In this document: positions 11,701-23,700 of the stretch, piece after piece
How positions within the stretch are numbered: position 1 is the first letter of the stretch
How the letters are laid out: each line of letters begins with the position of its first letter
Assembly: GCF_918797505.1 (NCBI RefSeq)
Contig: NC_092793.1
Span: 89,354,411-89,418,410, forward strand
DNA length: 64,000 nt
Source of the DNA: Bemisia tabaci
Lineage: Eukaryota; Arthropoda; Insecta; Hemiptera; Aleyrodidae
Reading direction: 5' to 3'
Program-made: the position numbers and the translations under genes
The notes under the pieces: generated by a model
What the model saw: only the letters and a program-made list of their open reading frames with translations
What the model was told of the DNA's origin: nothing
Databases searched by the model: none

Positions 11701-14700
11701 GAATTCGAATATCGCGAGTGAACAAGAAAATAAAAATGTATTTAAAAAAAGTGTGTTCAAAGTGAAATTATTAACTGATAAAGAAAATTGCTCTTTTGGT
11801 GATAAACCGTCAAAAAAACGCCCCAAAATCCGGTCACCGTTGAAAGCTTTACATTTTAAAAACAGTGAAGAAGTGCTTACTGAGAAAAATTCCTCTTCAA
11901 CCACGACAGAGCCTGCCGTCTCACCTGTTCCTGTTCCCGTTGATCCGGCTCTGCTTCCTTTAACTCCGATTTCATCTACAACTACAGAAACGCGAGGAAA
12001 CGACTTTTTTCACGATAAATCCTGTTCCGAGGAAGGACTTTCTTCAACCTCACTAACCTCTGGTGTCTCACCTATCAATCCGGAAAGCTCATCGTTCAAT
12101 CTGCCAAGTTCGGTGTCAAGTGTGATTAGTGTTACTGCCCCCCTGGATATTCCTGTGTCACCCACAGTCACGAATAATCCTACTACTTTGATTCCTTGTG
12201 AAACAGAAACTAATAATGAATGTGGTGATTCTCCTCCAGTAAATTTAGAAAAGACAGAAAGCTCATCGTTAAATCTGCCAAGTTCGGTGTCAAGTGTGAT
12301 TAGTGTTACTGCCCCCCTGGATATTCCTGTGTCACCCACAGTCACGAATAATCCTACTACTTTGATTCCTTGTGAAACAGAAACTAATAATGAATGTGGT
12401 GATTCTCCTCCAGTAAATTTAGAAAAGACAGAAAGCTCATCGTTAAATCTGCCAAGTTCGGTGTCTAGTGTGATTAGTGTTACTGCCCCCCTGGATATTC
12501 CTGTGTCACCCAAGGTCACGAATAATCTTACTACTTTGATTCCTTGTGAAACAGAAACTAATAATGAAAGTGGTAATTCTTCTCCAGTAAATTTAGAAAA
12601 GACAGAAAGCTCATCGTTAAATCTGCCAAGTTCGGTGTCTAGTGTGATTAGTGTTACTGCCCCCCTGGATATTCCTGCGTCACCCACAGTCACGAATAAT
12701 CTTACTACTTTGATTCCTTGTGAAACAGAAACTAATAATGGAAGTGGTAATTCTTCTCCAGTAAATTCAGAAAAGACGGGGAAGAAAAGAAAAGCCCGCA
12801 TCGACCCGGCCGAGAAAATAATCGCGAAAAGAAAAGCTCTTTCAGAAAAGCATCCAGTCTTACCATTTATTTGTACGTGTAAGAGAAATTGCTGTTAAAT
12901 TTTAATGAAGAAAGAAGGTCAAAAATAAATATTCAGTTTTGGGAATTAAATTGGTGCGAAAGGAAAAATTTTATTTTGCATTTGTGCTCAAAATCGGAGG
13001 TAATCAGGAGGCGACAATTCTCGAATGAAATTAGAAAAAATTCATTTTCCTATTTTCTAATGACTGAAAGTGGCAAACTTCTCGAAGTATGTAAGGGTTT
13101 TTTTCTTACAACTTTAGGATTCAAGCCAACAAATGATCGATTTGTGCATGATACTCTTAAAGTACAAGACAAAAGCACCATTCTACCTGTTTTTAACGAC
13201 GGGCGAGGCAAAGCTCCATCTGTTAAAAGGAGTCCTTGGGAGCTCGTCGATGAGCATATTGAATCATTTCATCCAGTGATTTCTCATTATCGACGGGAAC
13301 ATGCTCCAAATATGCGTTATCTACCAAGTGATATTTCGATATCAATAATGCATGCGGATTGGAAGCAGAAATATCCGAACACCCCAATTTGTTATGAAAC
13401 ATACAGAAGGCAAGTTAAGAAGAAACGAATATCGTTTGCAAAGCTCGGGCTGGAGGAGTGTGAAAGCTGCGAAGAATTCAAGTTGCACGAGCATAAAGAT
13501 GTGAATAATTTGCAAGAAAATTGTGACGTGTGTCGATCCTGGAAACAACACATAGACCTGGCAAACGCAGCCCGAAAATTATACCGGCAGCATGCGGACA
13601 ACGACTTCAGCACAAATGGCACGGTATGTTTTTCAGCCGATCTCCAAAAGATCATAATGCTTCCTCGTGTCGATATGTTCAAAAAAGTGTTATTTTTACA
13701 ACGGCTTATCGCCTACCATGAAACTTTTGCGCCAGTAGGAACTAAATGTAAAAAAATTCAACCTCACGCTTTCATTTGGAATGAAGCCATAACTGGTCGA
13801 TTGAAAGAGGATATAATCAGCATTTTTTACAAATTTTTCTTGATGCAGAGAGATGCAACCAAAATCATAGTATGGCTAGATAACTGTGCCGGCCAAAATA
13901 AAAATTGGGCACTTTTGAGTTTCCTCGTCTTCATAATTAATTCAACCCAAATTTCAGCGACTGAGATTCATTTCATTTATTTTGAACCGGGCCATTCTTT
14001 CATGTCAGCGGATAGCTTTCATCATCAGGTGGAGTTGGCTCTGAAGCGTCAAGGCAAAACTTATGATTTTGGAGATTTTGCCAGCGCCGTTGCCGCAGCA
14101 AACAATGGGAAGAACTTGGTAATTCCAATGCAGCATCAGGAGTTTTTCAATTGGGTAGATTATGCATCGCAAGCTAAATTAAAGAACGCCGCTGTAAGAG
14201 TTTACTTAAAAGACATTGTGTACTTAAAAGCAGTCCGCGGTGATTTTCAGCTATATTACAAATCTTCTTATGATGGAGACTTTAAAACTTTAGATTTTTT
14301 AAAAAAAATTGCAGCAAAAACAGACGGTATGCCTGTCCCAAGCCATCTTTCAAGGCCGCGCGGCTTTCCCTCTGCTAAAAAGGAGAAAATTTTGTCAGAG
14401 TTGAAAGGAATAATTCCAGATAATAGGAAAAAATTTTGGTTGGATCTACCCGATGTTTCCGCTGAATAAAACAATCTTAATCTATTAAAATATTGTTTCC
14501 TGTGTAATGAGATGAGCTATTCTCCTTGTTTCCTACTGACTTTTAAGTACATGTTAAATCTTTGCTGAAACGATTTTTAATTTTTAAAAGTCGACTGATC
14601 GCATGTGTTATTTCTCTGCAAGAAAATTAAAAAAAAATTAAAAAAAAACGCAGAGTTAGATTTGAAACTTTCGAGACTTGAATTGATTTTTTTTTTTGCT

Positions 14701-17700
14701 CTTCTTTTTCAATAATTTTTCTCCGCGATTACATGCGTATTTTATCAAGACGCGTGAGAGGGAGGAAAATCTTTAGTTTTTAATGTAGATAAGTCATTAT
14801 AGTTAAAGTTTAGATTTTTAAATACGATTATTTTTCATGTTTTGGCAATATTCGTTGTTCTTAATGTGCTACTTTGTACTCTCAAAGTCATTTCTTTTTA
14901 AATTTCACTATTTGATTGTCTGATTAAATTATTGATGCAGCAAGAGTGGGCTCCTTGCAAGTCAAGAATGTGATAATGTTGAGGTGCAATTTACATGACC
15001 CATATGAAAAGGAAATCGGATTATTAGTCTGTATTAATGATTTTCAAAGTTGCATAACGAAGGAAGAACTAAGATATGATCCGATAGGTAGGTTAGTAAA
15101 CTAATAAGTGCGTACTTCAGGTATTCACCGTTTGAGTTTTATTGATTTTTAAATGACATGTCAAAGCAGTTGTTTATTATCATGAAAATTCAGCTTAATT
15201 CCTTAATATAAGCACCCACACCATTAAATGTAGATGATTATATTTCATATTTTGGAGGCATCATTTTTTACCTTTTTCTTAATCCATCCTAAGGATTCTT
15301 TGTATGCTCCATAATACAGAAAGCGTGCCTTTCTTTATATGCCTGATAAGGGCATTCATTCATTCAGCTATTTTTTCCTACAATTTCTTTTAGAATAACA
15401 TGTGAAAACTCATAAGGTATCACAATTGCAATTTAGTTTTCAATTTTGTTTCCTCAAGAATCAAGATGCTTCCTTCCCCATTCTTAATAATCTTGTGGGT
15501 TTTTTTTTTTTTTTTGTTCATTCTTCTTTATAATATTATTCGTTAATTTACCAAACTCTCTTGTCATTTCAGCAAAATTAAGTTGAATCTAATTAATTTT
15601 TTGTACATAGTTTAAGCGAGAGGTCAAATATTAAAGAGTCAAAGATTAATCACATCTTTTCTTCTTTTCTTTGGTTTGTCAATATCCATACAAAATTTCA
15701 AAATTTCTATAATCATATTTTTGCTCATATGCATTTAATCTAAACTGCACCTAGAAGAATTTCTTGTCGATGCAAGTAGAATGTTGATATGATAATGGTC
15801 ATGTTCTAAATCCAAACGACTTGGGAAAATTTTGAACGGAACACACAGGAATATTTTGAACAGAACACACTTTAAATTTTTAACTTTTTCTTCTGTTCTT
15901 CGTATTGAAATTCTAATTGATCTTACAGAAAATATTGAATCGAAATGCTGATAACTCTCTTGAATTAACCATGAAAATAACATCCTACTTGGATCCCTTG
16001 GTGATATCTGTGATTCAATATACCCTTTACTGAACTATTTAGTATAAATGGTTTTGCGTAAAATATTAAAATAGAAAGAACAATTAAATAATAAATTCCT
16101 GATTAGAATGCCTCTTTGGTGGTTTAGTCCTTCTGTGGAATCATTATTGGGATGTTCAATGATTGCATCACTAAATTATATTACCTACATTTGATCAAAT
16201 TCACGATTTGCTAAATCGACAATTGGACCGCGTTAAACAGAAAGAAACCAAGCCACATCAGCTATTGACAAATTTAATAGAGCGATTTAATCTTTTACAA
16301 GAGAACGGTTTTGCGGATTCCTTTGACATTTTTGAGAAATTGACTTCGTACTACGCAGAAAATTCATTCAAATTCGCAGAAAATCCGCACAACCGTTTTT
16401 CGGTAAAAAATTAAATTGCCCAATTCAATTTGGCAATAGCTAATGTGGCTTGGTTCTTTTCTGTTTAACGCGGGGCAATTGGACCACATTTTTTAAAAAG
16501 AGAACTTTTTATCGCTCATTTTAGAAGGAAACTATGTACCATTTGTTTACTTATGCATATATTTTTTTATGGATGCGCAGAAATAGTAGTTCTTCATTGG
16601 TAAATGTGGTCCAATTCGTTATTCCATCGGAGCGATCTTGAAAATCTAATCAGTCCCTTCAGTGAATTCAGATTATTTTAAAAGAAGGTCAGGAAATATT
16701 GGGCATTATTTTTATGAAGGGATGTGTACGAATTTCAACAAAATCTGGCAATCTTGGAAATGACTTAAGAAGGGGTATGAAGGAATTTGGCAGCTGAGAG
16801 GAAAGTGTAAGGGTTGGGGTATGAATTGAATGCATGTGAAAGTTAATCACGTGCTTAATGCTCCTGGATTTTGAGAATCACACAAAGACGACTGAAGCCA
16901 GATCGAGCGTCGGGTTTTTTCGTCGAAAAGGTAGCGCCCACGGCGCGGCAGATGCACTGCAAGAATGCCGCAAATCCGAGCGATGACCAAGCGGCACTTT
17001 CCCACTGTAAGAGCCACTGCGGCCGGCCTAGCCCTACAAACTAAAAACGCCGCTTATCCGAGGCATCCCTGTTCACGCAGCATTATTGAGAGCAATAGGC
17101 GCCTTTAGTACGATTTTTTAATAAAGTTAGACTCACAAGTGTGTCAAGAAGCGAAATGACATAAAAAAACTTCAAAAATTTCAAAAGGGATAAAAGGAGA
17201 GGATGAAAACTTTGAGAGTCATTTTCTCGGTTCGCGCGGCAGTGGAGTTACGGCGTTCTTGCGTTGCACGGCAGTATGGAGGATCCCCTCAATCACGGTC
17301 TCAACTTTGAGTCCTTTTCTGAGCTTGGAAGTTCACTTCAGACAAAACAATGGCACCATTGTGTTTCGTCAAAATTTTACCGTTAGAAGAAAGCACTGAA
17401 ACTGCAAATCCTGGATGCATGCAAGAGCTCCATTGTCACCAAACTTTGATGGAATAAAATAATTGAAAGGTACCTGGAAGATAGAAAATGCTTAGAATAT
17501 TTTGGGATATTTTTATCTCTTTTGTCAACCTGGAAATGAAACATGAAAATAAATCACTGAGCAAGCACCAGGTAATGGTGATAACTGGCAATAAGGAACC
17601 TCGCACATGGGTAACACACATTGTCAGAGAAATTGCTCGGCTTTCAAATAATCCATAGAAATTTAAAATCGACCCCTTGATAAAGGAAAGCCAATAGTTT

Positions 17701-20700
17701 TTACAAAACTTATCCCACTGAACGGTTTGAAAATCGCCTACAATTCCACTTCTGTGGAGAGGTGCTGCAATGCTGCATAGTGTAGGTAACTTGACGAATA
17801 AAATTACTAAATTTCTTCTTCAGAAGGTACCTACAGATTACTTACACAGACTAGTACTTGCCCAAAAACCACAAATGCTAGAGGTGGAGCTAGACTTTAA
17901 TCACCAAGCAAACAGACACAAACTACAATTAGCGTAGCGGGATCTCTCCTACTTTGCAGGGCACCGGATCTCAGCGAGAAAAAGTCCTATCCAATTCACA
18001 GCCAACTACTTAGAGGCAATACTGAAGCCAGCCAAACTGAACTCTAGTCCTGTCCTAATCCTTCGGCAGCTTGGTGACCTGCCAACTTGCACTCGGAAAG
18101 TTGCAGGAGCTTCATGTCTCAAGATACCAAGATTGCACCTCCTGCAAGTTTCCATTGACACCTCATTTCCCCAGAAATTGTACTCAGCCATCGCTGTAAG
18201 ATAGGACTTTTTGAATGATCCTAATTTGTATTATTAAAATCAAGATTTACGTTTCTTGCGGTATCCTCTGATTGAGGTCCATGAGTGCGCTTTATTCTTT
18301 TTTCGGTTCTAGACTGGAAATTTTATACGTTTCCTTCATGCACTGGGAACCACCTTTTGACTTTAAGTAGTGGGTACAGTCTTTGTTTCAATTTTTTCAC
18401 TTATCTACTATAACATTGCATATTTCATTTTGGATGAGGGGATTAAACAATTTTTCTGTAACTGCAGGTTTACAAACAGGAGGCCGAGTGGGATTGTGTA
18501 GCAACCTGCTTCTTCATTGACTGTGCTCATAACATAGTTTCATTCATAGAGACCATCTACCATATTCTCAAGCCTGGTTAGTAAATTTTATATTATTTTA
18601 GCTGCTTCGAGATCTCATACAGAACATACATACATATGTAATCGAAACATACTTATAATGTGTTAATATATGCAACAAATTATTTTTCAATAAAATGAAG
18701 AGTCCAAATTTAGTATGTTGCACTACCAGTGCGAAAAATTCTGATTTTAAAATTGAATTCTTTTAAATATACACTGCTCACTCTAATAAAAGTTGTCAAA
18801 TCTGGCAATCCAATTAATGTTTTGCAAGTAAGAGGATGATCTTTGTTGTAATCTCCTCTTTGTGATGGAAAGAGCACGAGATGAGAAAACCATTTCGACA
18901 CTTGTCCTCCCCACCTTGGGTGCCTTGCTTGGTTTGGAAAAAAATTTTACCTCTCCAAAATTACTTCATCGTCGAGTTTTTAGTTTTTGATGCCAACCAC
19001 CATCAACTGGTCTTGCCTGCCTTGGTAGATATCTCCTACCTTATTAGATGCTGATCTCCCGCTGCTTCGTTTTCTAATTTCTGATAGATCTCTGCCATAT
19101 CTCTTCCATGGCTCCAAAACCAAGCTTCTCTGAAATGTAGCTAATCAAATCTATGACATGTGAGTACATGTTACAGATTCCCCTAATATACCCTTTGAAA
19201 ATACCTACTGAGAAGGGCTTGGCATGTTAAGATTTCAATTCTTATTTTCAATCTTTGTTTAGGTTAGGTAAAATATTGGTTTCTATGTACATAGCAAGAT
19301 AAGCAGAGTGTTAATATCACCCAAAACACCTAATTTTAATTTTGCCTATTTTTCTGGATCACTTTGCTCATGAATGTTAATAGTGTTGCTTTTTCCTTTT
19401 TTTTTCCCCCTTACTGTAATAGCTCATACAATCAATGATTTCTTAAGCTTTTCATGGGAATCTCCACAAAATGCTGGGCTAATGGCATTTGCATAATTTC
19501 CCATGATCAGATGTCAACTATGAAATTTTGGATTTTGAAAATTAACGGTGGCACCTTACTCAGATTCATTCGAAATTTAAATCTCGAAGATAAATTACTC
19601 AATGGCGTTATCAGAATTTTTAAATTTTTATTAGAGATTTACACATTTGAAAATACGCCAAAAGCATTTTCGATCCTCAGGGTTACCCTGTTTACAGCAG
19701 GGATAAATGGTACAGAGATAACATGAGGACAGCTTCCAATTAAACTAGCATATACTTTGACAGTTGATGAGTCCCAGGGCTATCCATTGAATTCAGTTGA
19801 TCTGGACTCTAGAGGAAATCGGTTTGCTCACAGACAACTCTACATAGGTCTTTGTAAAGCAAGATGCTGAGAAAATGTGTGCATTTTGATAACCAGGAGA
19901 GGATCTATAAAAATTGTGTAGCTACTCGTAACTTTGTTCATCTGTAGTTGGTGCACTGAGTTTAAAGAAGCAGGATAAAATTATGTTGAAAAAAAGAAAG
20001 GAAGGAAGCATGGGAAAAAAATATGAAAAAAAGTATAAAAAAACAATGGCCAATGATGGTCAGCTTCTCTCTGTGTTAACAGTTTTTAGGAATTGATTGG
20101 TTTGAATGTGGGCTTATTCTTTCCCAACTCAGCCTTAAGATTTATGTATGTACACATGGAGAAATATTTCTACCACAAAGTCGTGTTGCTCAACTATAGG
20201 AGGTTTTCTTTGTGTTGACTTTCATTGTGTTGATTTTTTATGATGTCAAATGATGCCTGTCCAGCGAACCCAACGTCACCCACAGAGTGAGTGGTTGGGT
20301 TTCAGGGGGGCGAAACTTTCTCAAACCACCAAACAGGTGGATGTGAAGTTAAGCAAATCGTGCATTGAACGCCCAGTAGTGTCTGAGAGTGAGAATTGCT
20401 TTTTACAGACGAAGTGTTTTGTTTTTTTTTTGGGCACCAACAAATAACAATTTGGACATTGTTACTGTATTTACAAATACTTATTTTTGTGGTCCTTATG
20501 CATATCATTTTAAGAGTATCATTAAACTTTTCTAAATTCATGAACATTGCGGTATTAAATTTCTGTTAAAAAAAAAAATCCCCCAACAATGTTGTCCAGG
20601 AGAGTCCAGGAAAATCACCCCAAATCCCTTCAATCCCTAAAAATCTCAGCAAACTATTCGATTTTCTCATTTCTGGAAAAGATAAATTGAACTTTATTAC

Positions 20701-23700
20701 TATTTGTATTTAATCTGAAGGCAAATTCAATCTGACCCAAGGTTTAGTCGCATCTAAGCTCTTAGTTCTTAAACCAACTAAACAATTACTCTGGGTGCTA
20801 GCAAATAGAATTTTTAGTCCCCTCCGACCGAAGAAGACTCGGCTCTTTCCAATTTTGTTGGAATTAATAGATAATTCAAATTGTTTCAATTCAAATTACG
20901 AAGCGTCATCATAAAAATTTAAGGCAATGTAACCAAAGAATCAAAACCTTATAATCAGGGTTGGTGCTTTAGCTTTTGCATCCATTTTCTTGAGCAATGT
21001 AAGCAGTCAACTATTGTTAGGAAAAGGTAGCTAGGAACGTTAATGCTGTCAGAGGTCGCTGCTGTCATAATGATGTCATCTATAGTTGTCTCAGTCAGAA
21101 CGACCAAACGTTTTAGTCTTCTCAGTTAGTGTAACCAAATTTTTTAGTTGCATTAATTAGAGCAATCAAAGTTTTTAGTCGGCTCAGTCTCGACTAATTA
21201 ATCAGCTGTAGCGATCAGTTACATTTTTTAGTCATATACAGTTGCTGGCAAGTGTGGAGTTACCGGCAACAGAGATAACTGCTGTGAGTTGCATCATTTA
21301 GTGCTCTTGACCCAGATTGTACAGGGTGTGACAAAAGCCCGTCCCAACCCTGCTAACTTTTGAACGAATTGAGCTAGGGAAATGAAACTTTGGGAATGTT
21401 CCTATCTCAAAAGAGACCGTCTTTTCTTTTTTTTTGGGGGGGGGGGGATCAACATTTTGGTCCCCCTCAGAGGGGGGGGCGGGGGGTCCCCAACTTTTTG
21501 TCCCAAATGTCAACCCCTATCGTGTGATACCTCATTCGAAAGAGCATAAAAAACTAAGAATTTTACCGCAAACCGCAGATCAATATCTTAATTTTTGACC
21601 GAGTTATGAAAGGTCAAGGTCAAAGACCTATTTTCAAAAAATCATAACTCCGGTTCAAATTATCGTAAAGAAAAAAATGAAACAGGAAAATAAACCAAAT
21701 GGTGTTCGCTTTTAAGTAAAAATAGAAGAAATCACTTCGAACTAATTTTAAGAGGGGGGGGGGGGGTTCGGACCCCCAAATACGTCAATTCAAAGTTCAT
21801 TCAATTTTCCTGCGAAATAAGACAATTTCCCCTAAATTTGCCTCCACATTATCTCAGTAGGAACAAAATCAGTTCAACATTACGTTGAACCAAAAAACGA
21901 CGTTTACCAAAAAAACGAAATTTAAGGTGATGAAATTTGACCGTTTAAATTTCGTTTTTTTTTAACTTTTTCCGAAATTTGAGGACTTGCCAACGTAATG
22001 TTGAACTGATTTTGTTCCTACTGAGATAATGTGGAGGCAAATTTAGGGGAAATTGTCTTATTTCGCAGGAAAATTGAATGAACTTTGAATTGACGTATTT
22101 GGGGGTCCGAACCCCCCCCCCCCCCTCTTAAAATTAGTTCGAAGTGATTTCTTCTATTTTTACTTAAAAGCGAACACCATTTGGTTTATTTTCCTGTTTC
22201 ATTTTTTTCTTTACGATAATTTGAACCGGAGTTATGATTTTTTGAAAATAGGTCTTTGACCTTGACCTTTCATAACTCGGTCAAAAATTAAGATATTGAT
22301 CTGCGGTTTGCGGTAAAATTCTTAGTTTTTTATGCTCTTTCGAATGAGGTATCACACGATAGGGGTTGACATTTGGGACAAAAAGTTGGGGACCCCCCGC
22401 CCCCCCCCTCTGAGGGGGACCAAAATGTTGATCCCCCCCCCCCCCAAAAAAAAAGAAAAGACGGTCTCTTTTGAGATAGGAACATTCCCAAAGTTTCATT
22501 TCCCTAGCTCAATTCGTTCAAAAGTTAGCAGGGTTGGGACGGGCTTTTGTCACACCCTGTACAATCTGGGTCAAGAGCACTAAATGATGCAACTCACAGC
22601 AGTTATCTCTGTTGCCGGTAACTCCACACTTGCCAGCAACTGTATATGACTAAAAAATGTAACTGATCGCTACAGCTGATTAATTAGTCGAGACTGAGCC
22701 GACTAAAAACTTTGATTGCTCTAATTAATGCAACTAAAAAATTTGGTTACACTAACTGAGAAGACTAAAACGTTTGGTCGTTCTGACTGAGACAACTATA
22801 GATGACATCATTATGACAGCAGCGACCTCTGACAGCATTAACGTTCCTAGCTACCTTTTCCTAACAATAGTTGACTGCTTACATTGCTCAAGAAAATGGA
22901 TGCAAAAGCTAAAGCACCAACCCTGATTATAAGGTTTTGATTCTTTGGTTACATTGCCTTAAATTTTTATGACGCTCGAAAGTTAGAATTTGTTCAAAAG
23001 TCAGCAGGGGTAGGACGGACTTTTGTTACACCCTGTATGGTTTTCTAACCTAAATACCTAATTTCACAATGTGGGTTCCAAATCACATTATATGAAAGAA
23101 TTTTCAATCGCAGCAACTAAACCATATCAACTACAAACAAGAGTTAGATGTTTTTGAAATAGGCGCTTTGACTAAAAATCCTGTCATTGTGTTTCTTCTT
23201 GCTATTGTTCCAATCATGACCTTTTATTTGTTGCCACCTCAATCAGGGTTTAGCAGAAGAATCTCAATGAAACAACAGGTGTAACTGAAATAAATGTGTA
23301 CCGCTTCAAATGCATGTACATGTCACAGTGTTTTAAAATTTTGTAGGATTAGGAACAGTTATCTTTATGGGAAGAACTTTATTTCTCTTAAATAACTGTC
23401 CTAATAGGATGAATGTAATATTTTTTTTCAACAATAAGAAGGGAAGAGTGCTTAATGGTTGTACTTCAATTAAAGGTAATGAGTTGCCTCAGGATAACAA
23501 TTGCAATAGAGCACAAGGTTTTATTCTGTAAAAGATCACAACAGACTGTACAATTGTTCATCTCATCCATTACATCAAAGCCCGGTTAAAGATACCTCCG
23601 GTTCATGTTCACCTGCTGTAATGGCAGCAGAGTTGCCAGCTGAAACGAAAATTCGGCCCTTGGGTAACTCAAAATTCATCGGTTTTCCTCCAGCCAGGAT

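Larger units (their letters stand above)
11147..17286 (+). mobile_element. 6.1 kb DNA transposon-like element with terminal inverted repeats
   Basis: The left end (11147-11193) and right end (17244-17286) are inverted matches. Both carry GGATCC, then CTGCCGT, CAACG and finally AACGCCGTAACTCC. Inside are two plus-strand ORFs (11648-12898, 12889-14469), then 2.7 kb without a gene. That stretch holds only AT-rich sequence and a small foldback insertion at 16220-16481. The two ends share several AAGAACGCCG-like subterminal motifs. No clear target-site duplication is visible. The whole element sits in sense orientation in CARNMT1 intron 5. Confidence 0.65.

Noticed and set aside
12010..12801. 263-codon minus-strand frame
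   Set aside because: It is the exact shadow of the 174-bp repeats on the other strand.
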